61,174 nucleotides of DNA from positions 1-61,174 of the forward strand of contig JASHUM010000076.1 in assembly GCA_030040015.1 (NCBI GenBank), written 5' to 3'. This DNA is from Acidimicrobiales bacterium (GTDB lineage Bacteria; Actinomycetota; Acidimicrobiia; Acidimicrobiales; UBA8190). The translations under genes were made by a program, and so were the position numbers. This document shows, one piece after another, positions 33,260 through 40,989 of this stretch. Position 1 is the stretch's first letter. Every line of letters begins with the position of its first letter. The notes below the pieces were generated by a model. It worked only from the letters and a program-made list of their open reading frames with translations, was not told the DNA's origin and did no database searches.

Positions 33260-33294
33260 ACGAATCGTTACGAATCGTATATCGATTCATTACG
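33258..33294 (-). promoter_or_regulatory. Operator-like repeats at the PadR start
   Basis: TACGAATCGT occurs twice in tandem (33259-33268, 33269-33278). Together with flanking bases it forms a near-palindrome ATACGA...TCGTAT at 33258-33280, followed by ATATCGAT. On the minus strand TACGAT at 33279-33274 could be a -10 element. The position over the start codon fits autorepression by PadR. Confidence 0.55.
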
Positions 33295-33340
33295 ACGGTC
33301 AAGGGCCGGCCGCGCTGCCCGGCCGCCCTCGAGGCGCGGA

Positions 33341-33904
33341 TCAGGCGTTCGTGCCGGGCCCGAGCGACAACGAGGTGGCGGGAGCGTCGGCCGCCCCCTC
33401 GATCAGGGCGACGAGGTCCGCTCGTGCCCTCGCCACGCGTGAACGAATGGTGCCGACCGGACAGGCGCACACGTCGGCCGCCTCCCGGTAGTCCAAGCCG
33501 AGGACCCGGGTGAGCACGAAGGCCGTGCGCCGGTCGGGCTCGATGCGGCTCAGGAGGTCGGTGAGGACCGGGAGGCGACTGGCATCGGGAGCCTCCGCCT
33601 CGACCGGGACGAAGGCGAGCGCCCGGTCCCGGCGTCGGCGCCTGGTCCTGGCCCGGAGCTCGTCCATGCAGGTGTTGCGGGCGACGGCCAGGAGCCACGT
33701 CCGCGCCGACGACCTGCCGCTGAACCCACTCAGGGCACGCACGGCGCGCACAAAGGTCTCCTGGGCCAGGTCGTCCGCCCCCTGCTCGTCGACCACGGCA
33801 GCGCACAGCCGCCACACCTGGTCGTACGACGCGTCCACGAAGCGGCGCAGGGCTACCTCGTCCCCGGCCTGTGCCTCGCGGGCCAGGAGATCGAGCGCGT
33901 CCAC
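33341..33904 (-). CDS. ECF-type sigma-70 factor
   Basis: The product has 187 residues, normal for an extracytoplasmic-function sigma factor. Region 2 spans about 20-90, with DDLAQETFVRAVRAL at 44-58 and SSARTWLLAVARNTCMDELR. Region 4 spans about 130-180, with AFVLTRVLGLDYREAADV and GTIRSRVARARADL. The start is GTG at 33904, with GGTGAG upstream; the frame extends further but the conserved part begins here. It is divergent from the copper/oxidase assembly block by 118 bp, so it may control that block. No canonical zinc-binding anti-sigma gene is adjacent; a small membrane protein in the divergent operon is a possible partner. Confidence 0.88.
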   Translation of the reverse strand: MDALDLLAREAQAGDEVALRRFVDASYDQVWRLCAAVVDEQGADDLAQETFVRAVRALSGFSGRSSARTWLLAVARNTCMDELRARTRRRRRDRALAFVPVEAEAPDASRLPVLTDLLSRIEPDRRTAFVLTRVLGLDYREAADVCACPVGTIRSRVARARADLVALIEGAADAPATSLSLGPGTNA

Positions 33905-34022
33905 GGTCAGCTCACCATAGGCAGGCCCGTCCAGGGGCTCCAATCGCCCTCGTCGCGGACCGACAGGCACGGAAGCCCCGTCGTCGGGAACTATTCGGAA
34001 CCCCCGCACGACTACATGGGGC

Positions 34023-35852
34023 GTGCCGGGGATGGGGAGCGGGCTCAACCAGAGCAACCCGACGATCGTCGACGCCTTCCACACCGCCCTCCTCCATCAA
34101 GGCGTCGTCGTCCTGGTCCTCCTGGCCGCCCTGGCCGTCGCCTGGAACGTGCTGCGGGGCATGCAGCTGCGCCGGGCCATGGCCGGCACGGCCGCTCCCG
34201 TCGACACCGGGCCGGTCGCGCCCGAGCCCTCGGCGCTCCGGCTGCTGCGCATCGGGTTCGGCCTGCTCTGGCTCTTCGACGGCCTGCTCCAGGCCCAGTC
34301 GGCCATGCCCCTCGGCATGACCCCCCAGGTCATCCAGCCCGCCACCGCCGGGTCGCCGGGCTGGGTCCATGCCGTGGTGGGCTTCGGGGAACAGGTGTGG
34401 AGCTACCACCCGGTGGCCGCGGCTGCCGCCACGGTGTGGATCCAATGCGGCATCGGCCTCTGGCTCCTGGCTGCGCCCCGAGGGCGATGGTCACGCGCTG
34501 CCGGCCTGGCCAGTCTGGGGTGGGGCCTCGTCGTGTGGGTGTTCGGCGAGGCCTTCGGCTCCATCTTCGCCCCCGGGCTCACGTGGCTCTTCGGGTCCCC
34601 GGGTGCGGTGCTCTTCTATTGCCTGGCCGGCGTGATGATCGCCCTTCCCGAACGGGTCTGGGTCTCGAGGACGCCCGGACTCGTCCTGCTTCGGGTCATG
34701 GGGGCGTTCTTCGTGGGCATGGCGCTGCTCCAGGCCTGGCCCGGGCGGGGGTTCTGGCAGGGCGGCGCCAACGGCACCCTGGCCGGGATGGTGGCCTCCA
34801 TGGTCACCACCTCCCAACCCCACTTCCTGTCCTCGTGGGTGGCCGCCTTCGGCGGGTTCGTCAGCGCCCACGGCTGGTCGGTCAACCTGGCGGCGGTGGT
34901 CGCCCTCTTCGGGTTGGGCGGCGCCTTCCTCGTCGCCCGCCGGGACGTGGCGCGCCTGGCCCTGGCGGCGGCCGTGGTGCTGTGCCTGGCCGACTGGGTG
35001 CTGGTCGAGGACCTCGGCTTCCTGGGCGGAGTGGGCACGGACCCCAACAGCATGATCCCCATCCTCCTGGTCCTCGGCGCCGGCTACCTGGCGCTGGTGC
35101 GTCCCGCGCCGGCACCCGACCCCGTCATCGTGCCCATCCAGGCGACCGCATCGTCGTCCCCGTCGCTGGTGGAGCGACTGGGCGCCAATCCCAGCTACGC
35201 CTTGCGGGCAGCCGGCGCCTTGGCCGCCCTCGGCCTCGTGCTGCTCGGAGTCGTCCCCATGGCGGCGGCGTCGACCAACCGCACGGCAGACCCGATCCTC
35301 TCTCAGGCGATCAACGGGTCACCGGGCGTCACCGACGCTCCGGCCCCCTCGTTCGCGCTCGTCGACCAGGACGGGCAAGCGGTGTCCCTCGAGACGCTGC
35401 GGGGCAAGGTCGTCGCCCTCACCTTCCTCGACCCGGTGTGCACCTCGGACTGCCCCATCATCGCCCAGGAGTTCAAGACCGCCGACGCCATGCTCGGCTC
35501 TTCGAGCCGGCACGTGGTGTTCGTCGCCATCTGCGCCAATCCCATCGACACCGAGACGGCGTTCCTGCAGGCGTTCGACAACCAGGAACGTCTCTCGTCG
35601 GTGCCCAATTGGCGTTACCTCACCGGGTCGGCCTCGACGCTCCGGTCGGTGTGGAACTCCTACGGCGTGCAGGTCGACGTCGAGCCTGGGGGCGCCATGA
35701 TCGCCCACAGCGACATCGCCTACGTGATCGACGGACGCGGCGTGATGCGCTACGTGCTCTATGCCGACCCCGGCCCGGCCACGTGGGCGACGCAGTCGTC
35801 CTTCAGCGCCACCATCGCCAAGGCCATCGAGACGACGCTCCGGCAACCGTGA
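34023..35852 (+). CDS. Polytopic membrane protein fused to a SCO1/SenC copper domain
   Basis: The product has 609 residues. Residues 25 to about 360 contain about eight or nine hydrophobic segments; the LRLLRIGFGLLWLFDGLLQ opening resembles DoxX-like helices. Another hydrophobic segment (about 392-412) leads to a C-terminal thioredoxin-fold SCO domain (about 435-605). The copper ligands are all present: C473 and C477 in PVCTSDCPI and H562 in IAHSDIAY. SCO1 proteins deliver copper to the CuA site of cytochrome c oxidase on the outer face of the membrane. The start is GTG at 34023; ATG at 34032 is an alternative. The next gene overlaps by GTGA, and ctaG lies downstream. The large membrane fusion is unusual. 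Confidence 0.85.
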   Translation: MPGMGSGLNQSNPTIVDAFHTALLHQGVVVLVLLAALAVAWNVLRGMQLRRAMAGTAAPVDTGPVAPEPSALRLLRIGFGLLWLFDGLLQAQSAMPLGMTPQVIQPATAGSPGWVHAVVGFGEQVWSYHPVAAAAATVWIQCGIGLWLLAAPRGRWSRAAGLASLGWGLVVWVFGEAFGSIFAPGLTWLFGSPGAVLFYCLAGVMIALPERVWVSRTPGLVLLRVMGAFFVGMALLQAWPGRGFWQGGANGTLAGMVASMVTTSQPHFLSSWVAAFGGFVSAHGWSVNLAAVVALFGLGGAFLVARRDVARLALAAAVVLCLADWVLVEDLGFLGGVGTDPNSMIPILLVLGAGYLALVRPAPAPDPVIVPIQATASSSPSLVERLGANPSYALRAAGALAALGLVLLGVVPMAAASTNRTADPILSQAINGSPGVTDAPAPSFALVDQDGQAVSLETLRGKVVALTFLDPVCTSDCPIIAQEFKTADAMLGSSSRHVVFVAICANPIDTETAFLQAFDNQERLSSVPNWRYLTGSASTLRSVWNSYGVQVDVEPGGAMIAHSDIAYVIDGRGVMRYVLYADPGPATWATQSSFSATIAKAIETTLRQP

Positions 35853-37033
35853 CCCCCCGAACGCGCTTGCTTGCTCGCCCCGTCGGTGTCTGTTGCCTCG
35901 TCTTCTGCCTCGGCGCCGTCGCCACCGGGTGCTCGACGACCACCTCGTCGTCACCGTCGGCCGCGTCGGGCAGCATCCTTTCCACTCCTCTCGAGACGAC
36001 GGTGCCGGCCGGCGGTGCCACGTGGGCGACGCTGCCCATGGGGGACCTGGGCCAGCCGCTCAACACCTTCTGGCAGCTATTGGAGCTCCCGCCCGGGTCC
36101 AGCCAGTGGACCAACCAGGTGGAAGTCACGGCCGTGGCCACCAACGGGGGCATCGTGTTGGACAGCGGCCCGGCCGGCATGGTCGCCGCCGTCCGTCCCT
36201 CCAACATGCTCACCTACTCGCCGCTCGTCATCACCGCCGACGCCGGCAGCTCGTGGACCCAGGGCCTGATCGACGCGTCGCTCGTCGACCGGCCCGGCTC
36301 GCTCTCCTCGGGCACCGCAGACGCCTTCGCCCTGGTCGCCGGCTCTGGCGGGACGCTGGTGCTCCGGGGCTCGGCCGCCCTCGACGGTTGGCACCCGCTC
36401 GCCGACCAGCGCACCCTTGCCGCCAGCGCCGGCGGCAGGACGTGCGGGTTGACCGCCGTGACGGCCGTCGCCGACCTCGCCGGTTCTCCCGTCGTGGGCG
36501 CTGCCTGCGGGCACGCCGGGACGGTGGGCGTGCTCGCCCAAGGCGCGGGCGGGCAGTGGCGGCTGGCAGGGCCGGCGCTGCCCGCTCAGCTACGCGGCGA
36601 CCGGGTCGAAGTGGTCGACCTGTGGCCCGACGGGCAAGGGGAGGCCGGCTTGCTCGAGCTGTCGGGAGGTGGGCACGAGCGCGTGGCGGCCGCCTTCTCA
36701 CCCGACGGCAGCACGTGGACGCTCTCGCCGGAGCTGGCCCTTCCCGGCGGTGGGACCCTCACGTCCGTTGGAGTGACGGGCAATGGGGGGGTGTTCGTGC
36801 TGGCGGCCAGCGGTCAGGGCGAGCTGCTCGACGTGTGCACCTCCTCGGGAAGTGGCTGGCAGACGCTGCCTGCTCCACCCCGGGGGACGTCGACGGTGGC
36901 CTTCCCGATCGGGACGGCACCCTCCGCCCTGGTCGTCGACCACAGCACCGTGAACGTCTTCACCCTGCGATCCAGCGCCTGGTCGCAGAGCCAGCGCCTC
37001 GACGTGACCATCCAATTCGGGTCCTCGAGTTGA
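35849..37033 (+). CDS. Lipoprotein with propeller-like (BNR-type) repeats
   Basis: The product has 394 residues. The N-terminus has a hydrophobic stretch ending ATGC (about C28), a weak lipobox, followed by a Ser/Thr linker. The body has recurring ITADAGSSWTQG, AAFSPDGSTWTLS and LVLRGSAALDGW elements, the S-x-D-x-G-x-x-W style of BNR/sialidase-like beta propellers. No catalytic residues of sialidases are evident. The start is GTG at 35849 overlapping the SCO-fusion stop. The stop (37031-37033) lies in the first copy of a 30-bp tandem duplication and overlaps the possible TTG start of the next gene. It probably works in the cell envelope with the oxidase assembly genes; role unknown. Confidence 0.72.
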   Translation: MTPRTRLLARPVGVCCLVFCLGAVATGCSTTTSSSPSAASGSILSTPLETTVPAGGATWATLPMGDLGQPLNTFWQLLELPPGSSQWTNQVEVTAVATNGGIVLDSGPAGMVAAVRPSNMLTYSPLVITADAGSSWTQGLIDASLVDRPGSLSSGTADAFALVAGSGGTLVLRGSAALDGWHPLADQRTLAASAGGRTCGLTAVTAVADLAGSPVVGAACGHAGTVGVLAQGAGGQWRLAGPALPAQLRGDRVEVVDLWPDGQGEAGLLELSGGGHERVAAAFSPDGSTWTLSPELALPGGGTLTSVGVTGNGGVFVLAASGQGELLDVCTSSGSGWQTLPAPPRGTSTVAFPIGTAPSALVVDHSTVNVFTLRSSAWSQSQRLDVTIQFGSSS

Positions 37034-37071
37034 GACGGCGCCCAATTCGGGTCCTCGAGTTGAGACGGCGC
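37012..37071 (+). repeat. Exact 30-bp tandem duplication across a stop/start junction
   Basis: Bases 37012-37041 are repeated without change at 37042-37071. Each copy contains GAGTTGAGACGG, whose TGA ends the lipoprotein gene (first copy) and whose TTG can start the next gene. Since 30 is divisible by three, the next frame stays open and gains ten residues. Confidence 0.9.
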
Positions 37072-37386
37072 GGCGAAGCCGACGCCGGGGAGCCCCCCGA
37101 GCTGGCCGACTTGGTGCGCCGACTCACGCTCCGGCCCCGCCGTCCTGTCCCCGACGGCCTGGTGGAGCACATGGTGCACGTCCAGAGCCGCAGCGTCGAG
37201 GGCCGGAGGCGATCCCACCTGGAGGGCCGGTGGCGGCCACGCCTGTCCTGGGTGGGCGTGGCACTGCCCGCTGTGGCCGCCGCCGTCCTGCCCCTGGCCG
37301 TGGCCCAGCCAGAGCGGCCGGCACCCACTCACTCGCCCACTCCCTGCACGCTGCACCTCGTCGACCACGCTGCCCAGGAGCGCTGA
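37030..37386 (+). CDS. Small single-pass membrane protein
   Basis: The product has 118 residues from TTG at 37030, which overlaps the upstream stop as TTGA, or 108 from the duplicate TTG at 37060. It has a charged cytosolic N-terminal region with PPELADLVRRLTLRPRRPVPDGLVEHMVHV, one membrane helix (LSWVGVALPAVAAAVLPLAV) and a short Pro/Thr outer tail with one Cys. The layout of a cytosolic helical domain plus one TM resembles an anti-sigma factor, and an ECF sigma gene is divergent from this operon, but there is no HxxxCxxC zinc motif. ctaG follows after about 50 bp. Function unknown. Confidence 0.6.
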   Translation: MRRRPIRVLELRRRGEADAGEPPELADLVRRLTLRPRRPVPDGLVEHMVHVQSRSVEGRRRSHLEGRWRPRLSWVGVALPAVAAAVLPLAVAQPERPAPTHSPTPCTLHLVDHAAQER

Positions 37387-37437
37387 GGTGACAGGCGCCT
37401 GGCGGCGGGCGCCGAGCTTGGGCACAGTGGAGTGGTC

Positions 37438-38460
37438 ATGCCGATGATGCGGCCCGTCGCCTTCAGCCTGCACAGCGCCTTGGCCAATTGGCAGTGGACC
37501 CCGTTCTCCCTGGTGGTCGTGGCCGTCCTCGTGGCGGTCGCCTACTGGTACCTGCGGGCCGACTGGCTGCTCGCCACCCGGGGACGACGGTGGCCGGCGC
37601 GCCGCACCATCCCGTTCCTGGCCGGGCTCGTCGCCGTCGACATGGCCCTGCAGTCGCCGGTGGCGGTCTTCACCCAGAGGTACTTCCAGGCGCACGTCGT
37701 CCAGCACCTGCTCCTCATGATCGTGGCGCCACCGCTCCTCGCCTTCGGCGCTCCCTCCACGCTCCTGCTCCAGACGGCGAGCAGGCGCACCAAGGCCCGG
37801 TGGCTGGCCGTCCTGCGCTCGAAGCCCTTCGCCGTCCTCACCCACCCCGTCACCGTGTGGAGCTTGTACTTCGGGTTCATGTTCGGGTTCTTCCTCACGA
37901 GCCTCATCAACACGGCCATGAACGACATGTGGATCATGGACGTGATCAACGTGGTCTTCCTGCTGGGCGGCACCCTCTACTGGTGGCCGATCGTCGGGCT
38001 CGATCCCATCGTGCACTGGAGGATGGGCTACGGGGCACGCATGGCGAACGTCTTGGTCGGGGCGGCGCCCGAGACGTTCCTCGGCGTCGTCATCCTTCTC
38101 GAGCGCCAGCCCATCGCCTCGATGTACAGCGTGGCCAGCACCCACGCCGGTGGCGGGCTGTTGTGGGGGTCCACGGAGATCGCCACCATCATCGCCTTCG
38201 TCCCGCTCTTCCTCGGATGGGTGCGCTCCGAGGAACGCGCCGCCCGCCGGGCGGATGCCCGCGCCGACGCCATCGCCGCCGCCGGTGCGGCGGGTGCCGA
38301 CGAGGTCGATCTGGAGCTGGCCGGGATCGACGCCCGTGACGTTGCCGAGAAGCGCTCGAGATGGATGTCGCCCACCGACAAGGCTCGGGTGGCGGCGTGG
38401 GAAGCGGCGTGGATGGCCAAGGCCGGTGCGGTGCCCGAGGAGCAGTCGGCCGAAGCCTGA
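37438..38460 (+). CDS. ctaG: Cytochrome c oxidase assembly protein, CtaG (caa3-type) family
   Basis: The product has 340 residues. About seven membrane helices lie between 15 and 255. Family signatures are FQAHVVQHLLLMIVAPPLLAFGAP with conserved His residues, and AMNDMWIMDV, LLGGTLYWWPIVGLDP and the late ASTHAGGGLLWGSTEI. Members are membrane proteins needed for copper insertion into heme-copper oxidases. The C-terminal 80 residues are soluble and Ala/Arg/Asp-rich. The ATG at 37438 was preferred to GTG 37432 because GTGGAG is then correctly spaced. The stop overlaps the cyclase start by one base (TGATG). Confidence 0.9.
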   Translation: MPMMRPVAFSLHSALANWQWTPFSLVVVAVLVAVAYWYLRADWLLATRGRRWPARRTIPFLAGLVAVDMALQSPVAVFTQRYFQAHVVQHLLLMIVAPPLLAFGAPSTLLLQTASRRTKARWLAVLRSKPFAVLTHPVTVWSLYFGFMFGFFLTSLINTAMNDMWIMDVINVVFLLGGTLYWWPIVGLDPIVHWRMGYGARMANVLVGAAPETFLGVVILLERQPIASMYSVASTHAGGGLLWGSTEIATIIAFVPLFLGWVRSEERAARRADARADAIAAAGAAGADEVDLELAGIDARDVAEKRSRWMSPTDKARVAAWEAAWMAKAGAVPEEQSAEA

Positions 38461-39563
38461 TGGACGAGGCTCGAGCGGACCCGCACGACGCCGACGACGC
38501 CTACGTCGACGACGACGCACAGCTTCGGAGCTACGTGCGAGGCCTCGGCGCCACCGACGCCGAGATGGAGCAGGCATCCGGGAGCCGGCCCGGCGGTCTC
38601 GGCCCGCTGGCGCTCGACCTCAGCATCCGCCCGCCGGGGGAGTGCCAGAGCTTGGAAGAGTTCTTGTCGAGCGATCCCTCGAGGCGTCCCCTCGTGGAGC
38701 GGCTGTGGAGGGCGGTCGGGTTGCCCGAGGACCCCGACTTCCCGTTCCCCGTCACCGCGGACCTGCGCAGCGCCATGTCCGTCCTGGTCGCGTTCGCCGA
38801 AATTGCGGGCGAGGAGTTGGTGGTGGGGTTCGCCCGAGTGCTCGGCGAGTCGGTGGCGAGGATGGCAGAGGCCGTGAGCGGAACGACCCGCATCGGAGCC
38901 GAGGTTCCCATGCGCGAATCCGGCGTGCCGTACTCTGAGTTGGTCCGGGAGTACACCAGGGTGGCGCGCGAGGGGCTTCCCGAACTGCTCGACGTCGTCA
39001 CCACCCTCTTCCGTCGCCACGTCGTCGTCGTCTCCTACCAGCGGTGGTCTGCTGACGACACCGGGGCGGTCGTCACCCTCCAACGGACCGTCGGGTTCGC
39101 CGACCTGGTGAGCAGCACCCAGACCCTCCTCCCGCTCTCGGTCGCCGACATCGCCCGAGCCGTCCGTCGGTTCGAGCAGGACGTCTGGGACGTCGTGGCC
39201 GGTGCCGGAGGGAGGGTCGTGAAGCTCATCGGCGACGAGGCCATGTTCGTGCACAGCGATCCGGTCGCCGCCTGTCGGATCGCCGGGGAGCTCGTCACGA
39301 CGTCGTCCCTCCCCATTCGGGTGGGACTGGCCCGAGGGGACGTGGTCTCCCTGCACGGCGACTACTACGGGCCGACGGTGAACCTCGCCGCCCGGCTGGT
39401 GGCCGTCGCTCCGCCGTCGGGTGTCGTCGTTTCGCAGTCCGTGGCGGCGCACGGGGGCGGATTGCGCTTCGAGCCGATCGAGACCGGGCCGCTCAAGGGG
39501 TTCTCCGATCCAGGCCGGGTGTTCCAGCTCGTCCCCGGGAAAGTTCTCGACACACAAATGTAA
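38460..39563 (+). CDS. Class III adenylate cyclase with N-terminal regulatory domain
   Basis: The product has 367 residues. The helical N-terminal part (about 15-190) resembles the pH- or lipid-sensing regulatory domain of Rv1264-type cyclases. The cyclase domain (about 205-360) has metal-binding Asp215 (VGFADLVSST) and Asp259 (LIGDEAMF), adenine-selecting Lys255, and transition-state N308 and R312 (NLAAR). Thr306 stands where many enzymes have Asp, as in class IIIb. All catalytic residues are present, so cAMP synthesis is expected. The ATG at 38460 shares a base with the ctaG stop, making it the last gene of the oxidase assembly block. Confidence 0.9.
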   Translation: MDEARADPHDADDAYVDDDAQLRSYVRGLGATDAEMEQASGSRPGGLGPLALDLSIRPPGECQSLEEFLSSDPSRRPLVERLWRAVGLPEDPDFPFPVTADLRSAMSVLVAFAEIAGEELVVGFARVLGESVARMAEAVSGTTRIGAEVPMRESGVPYSELVREYTRVAREGLPELLDVVTTLFRRHVVVVSYQRWSADDTGAVVTLQRTVGFADLVSSTQTLLPLSVADIARAVRRFEQDVWDVVAGAGGRVVKLIGDEAMFVHSDPVAACRIAGELVTTSSLPIRVGLARGDVVSLHGDYYGPTVNLAARLVAVAPPSGVVVSQSVAAHGGGLRFEPIETGPLKGFSDPGRVFQLVPGKVLDTQM

Positions 39564-39695
39564 TGAGGGCTAGCGTCCCGAACCGACGGGGTCTCGGCCC
39601 GGCGACGGAGAGTGGCCGCAGGTCGAAGGCGTCGTGCACCGGGTGAAACCGGGTCTGGGGAGGACGCCCCGTGACGGGGCTCGGCAGGAGGGGGA

Positions 39696-40892
39696 GTGAT
39701 CGTGCGGCTCTTGAAATTGAGCGGGCTCGGAAGCCTGTCCCTGGTACTGGCGCTGGCCATGGTGGTGGCACTCGGGCCGCCGGCCTATGCCTCGACCAAG
39801 GGACCGACGAGCCTTCCGGTGTCTGCGTTCACCAGCAACTTCTCGGTCATGTCGAAGCTCAAGGCGCTGGCCAAGGCGGGCAAGGGCAAGGTAGCCGCCA
39901 TCCTTCCCGACACGGTCAGCTCGACCCGCTACGTGGAGTTCGACGCACCCGACATCAAGACGGCGCTCGAGGACGCCGGACTGAGCTCCTCGCAGTTCAT
40001 CATCCAGAACGCCCTGGGGGTCGACGCCACGGAGCTGAGCGACGCCGAGACGGACATCACCAACGGGGCCACCGTGCTCCTCATGGACCCGCTCGACTCC
40101 GGAGTGGGATCGGCCATCGAGAGCTACGCCAAGACCCACGGGGTGGACGTGATCGACTACGACCGCCTGACGCTGGGCGGGAGCCGCGAGTACTACGTCA
40201 GCTTCAACAACGTCCAGGTGGGCAAGCTCATCGGCCAGGGCTTCGAGAGCTGCGTCGCCGCCTGGCACGTGTCGAAGCCGCAGGTGGTGGTCATGCACGG
40301 GGCGGCAACCGACAACAACGCCACCCTGTTCGCCCAGGGCTACGACGCGGTCATCGATCCGTTCTTCAAGAGCAAGAAGTGGGTCGACGTGACCAACACG
40401 GCCGATACTTGGGACCCGCCCACGGCGCTGACCGAGTTCGAGACGGCCTACACGGCGCATCCGAACATCAACTCGGCCGTCATCCCCAACGACGAGACGG
40501 GCGCCCCGATCATCACCTACCTCCAGACCCACGGCGTGAAGCCCGACACGTTCCCCACGACGGGCCAGGACGCCACCTTGACCGGTCTGGACAACGTGTT
40601 GTCGGGGTACCAGTGCGGCACCGTGTACAAGCCGATCTACCTCGAGGCCGGTGCGGCCGTCGCCCTCGCCCTCTACCTGCGGGCCGGGCAGAAGCCGCCC
40701 TCCAACCTGGTGAACGGCAAGACCAAGGACACCATGGAGAACAAGAACGTCCCGTCGGTGCTGATGATGCCGGAGTGGGTCACCACCAAGAACATGAAGT
40801 CGACCATCGTCAAGGACAACTTCGTGCCGGTGAGCTCCCTGTGTGCCGCTCCCTACACGTCGGACTGCACCGCGGCAGGCATCACCCCCTGA
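39696..40892 (+). CDS. Sugar ABC transporter substrate-binding protein (xylose/ribose type)
   Basis: The product has 398 residues. The signal peptide (SLSLVLALAMVVALGPPAYA) has a cleavage site near residue 32. The mature type-I periplasmic-binding fold has KVAAILPDTVSSTRYVEFD, VLLMDPLDSGVGSAIESYAKTHGVDVIDYDRL, YYVSFNNVQVGKLIG and SAVIPNDETGAPIITYLQ. This is close to XylF-like proteins, with D and R residues placed to hold a pentose. The start is GTG at 39696 (or GTG 39702), with AGGAGGGGG directly upstream. It is followed by two hairpins and then the ATPase and permease genes. The sugar is inferred, not proven. Confidence 0.88.
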   Translation: MIVRLLKLSGLGSLSLVLALAMVVALGPPAYASTKGPTSLPVSAFTSNFSVMSKLKALAKAGKGKVAAILPDTVSSTRYVEFDAPDIKTALEDAGLSSSQFIIQNALGVDATELSDAETDITNGATVLLMDPLDSGVGSAIESYAKTHGVDVIDYDRLTLGGSREYYVSFNNVQVGKLIGQGFESCVAAWHVSKPQVVVMHGAATDNNATLFAQGYDAVIDPFFKSKKWVDVTNTADTWDPPTALTEFETAYTAHPNINSAVIPNDETGAPIITYLQTHGVKPDTFPTTGQDATLTGLDNVLSGYQCGTVYKPIYLEAGAAVALALYLRAGQKPPSNLVNGKTKDTMENKNVPSVLMMPEWVTTKNMKSTIVKDNFVPVSSLCAAPYTSDCTAAGITP

Positions 40893-40908
40893 CCACGGCA
40901 GTCCGCTG

Positions 40909-40964
40909 CCCTACGATTCGTAGGGGTCCGTCGAGCCCGCCTCCTCGGTGTTGGGGGAGGCGGG
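40909..40964 (+). promoter_or_regulatory. Two stem-loops between binding-protein and ATPase genes
   Basis: The first is CCCTACGA-T-TCGTAGGG at 40909-40925. The second has perfect 9-bp arms CCCGCCTCC (40936-40944) and GGAGGCGGG (40956-40964) with an 11-nt loop. Neither has a T tract. Stable hairpins here are commonly used to keep the binding-protein mRNA in excess over the membrane components. Confidence 0.55.
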
Positions 40965-40989
40965 CAGACGCCATGCTCGGAGGGGGTCG

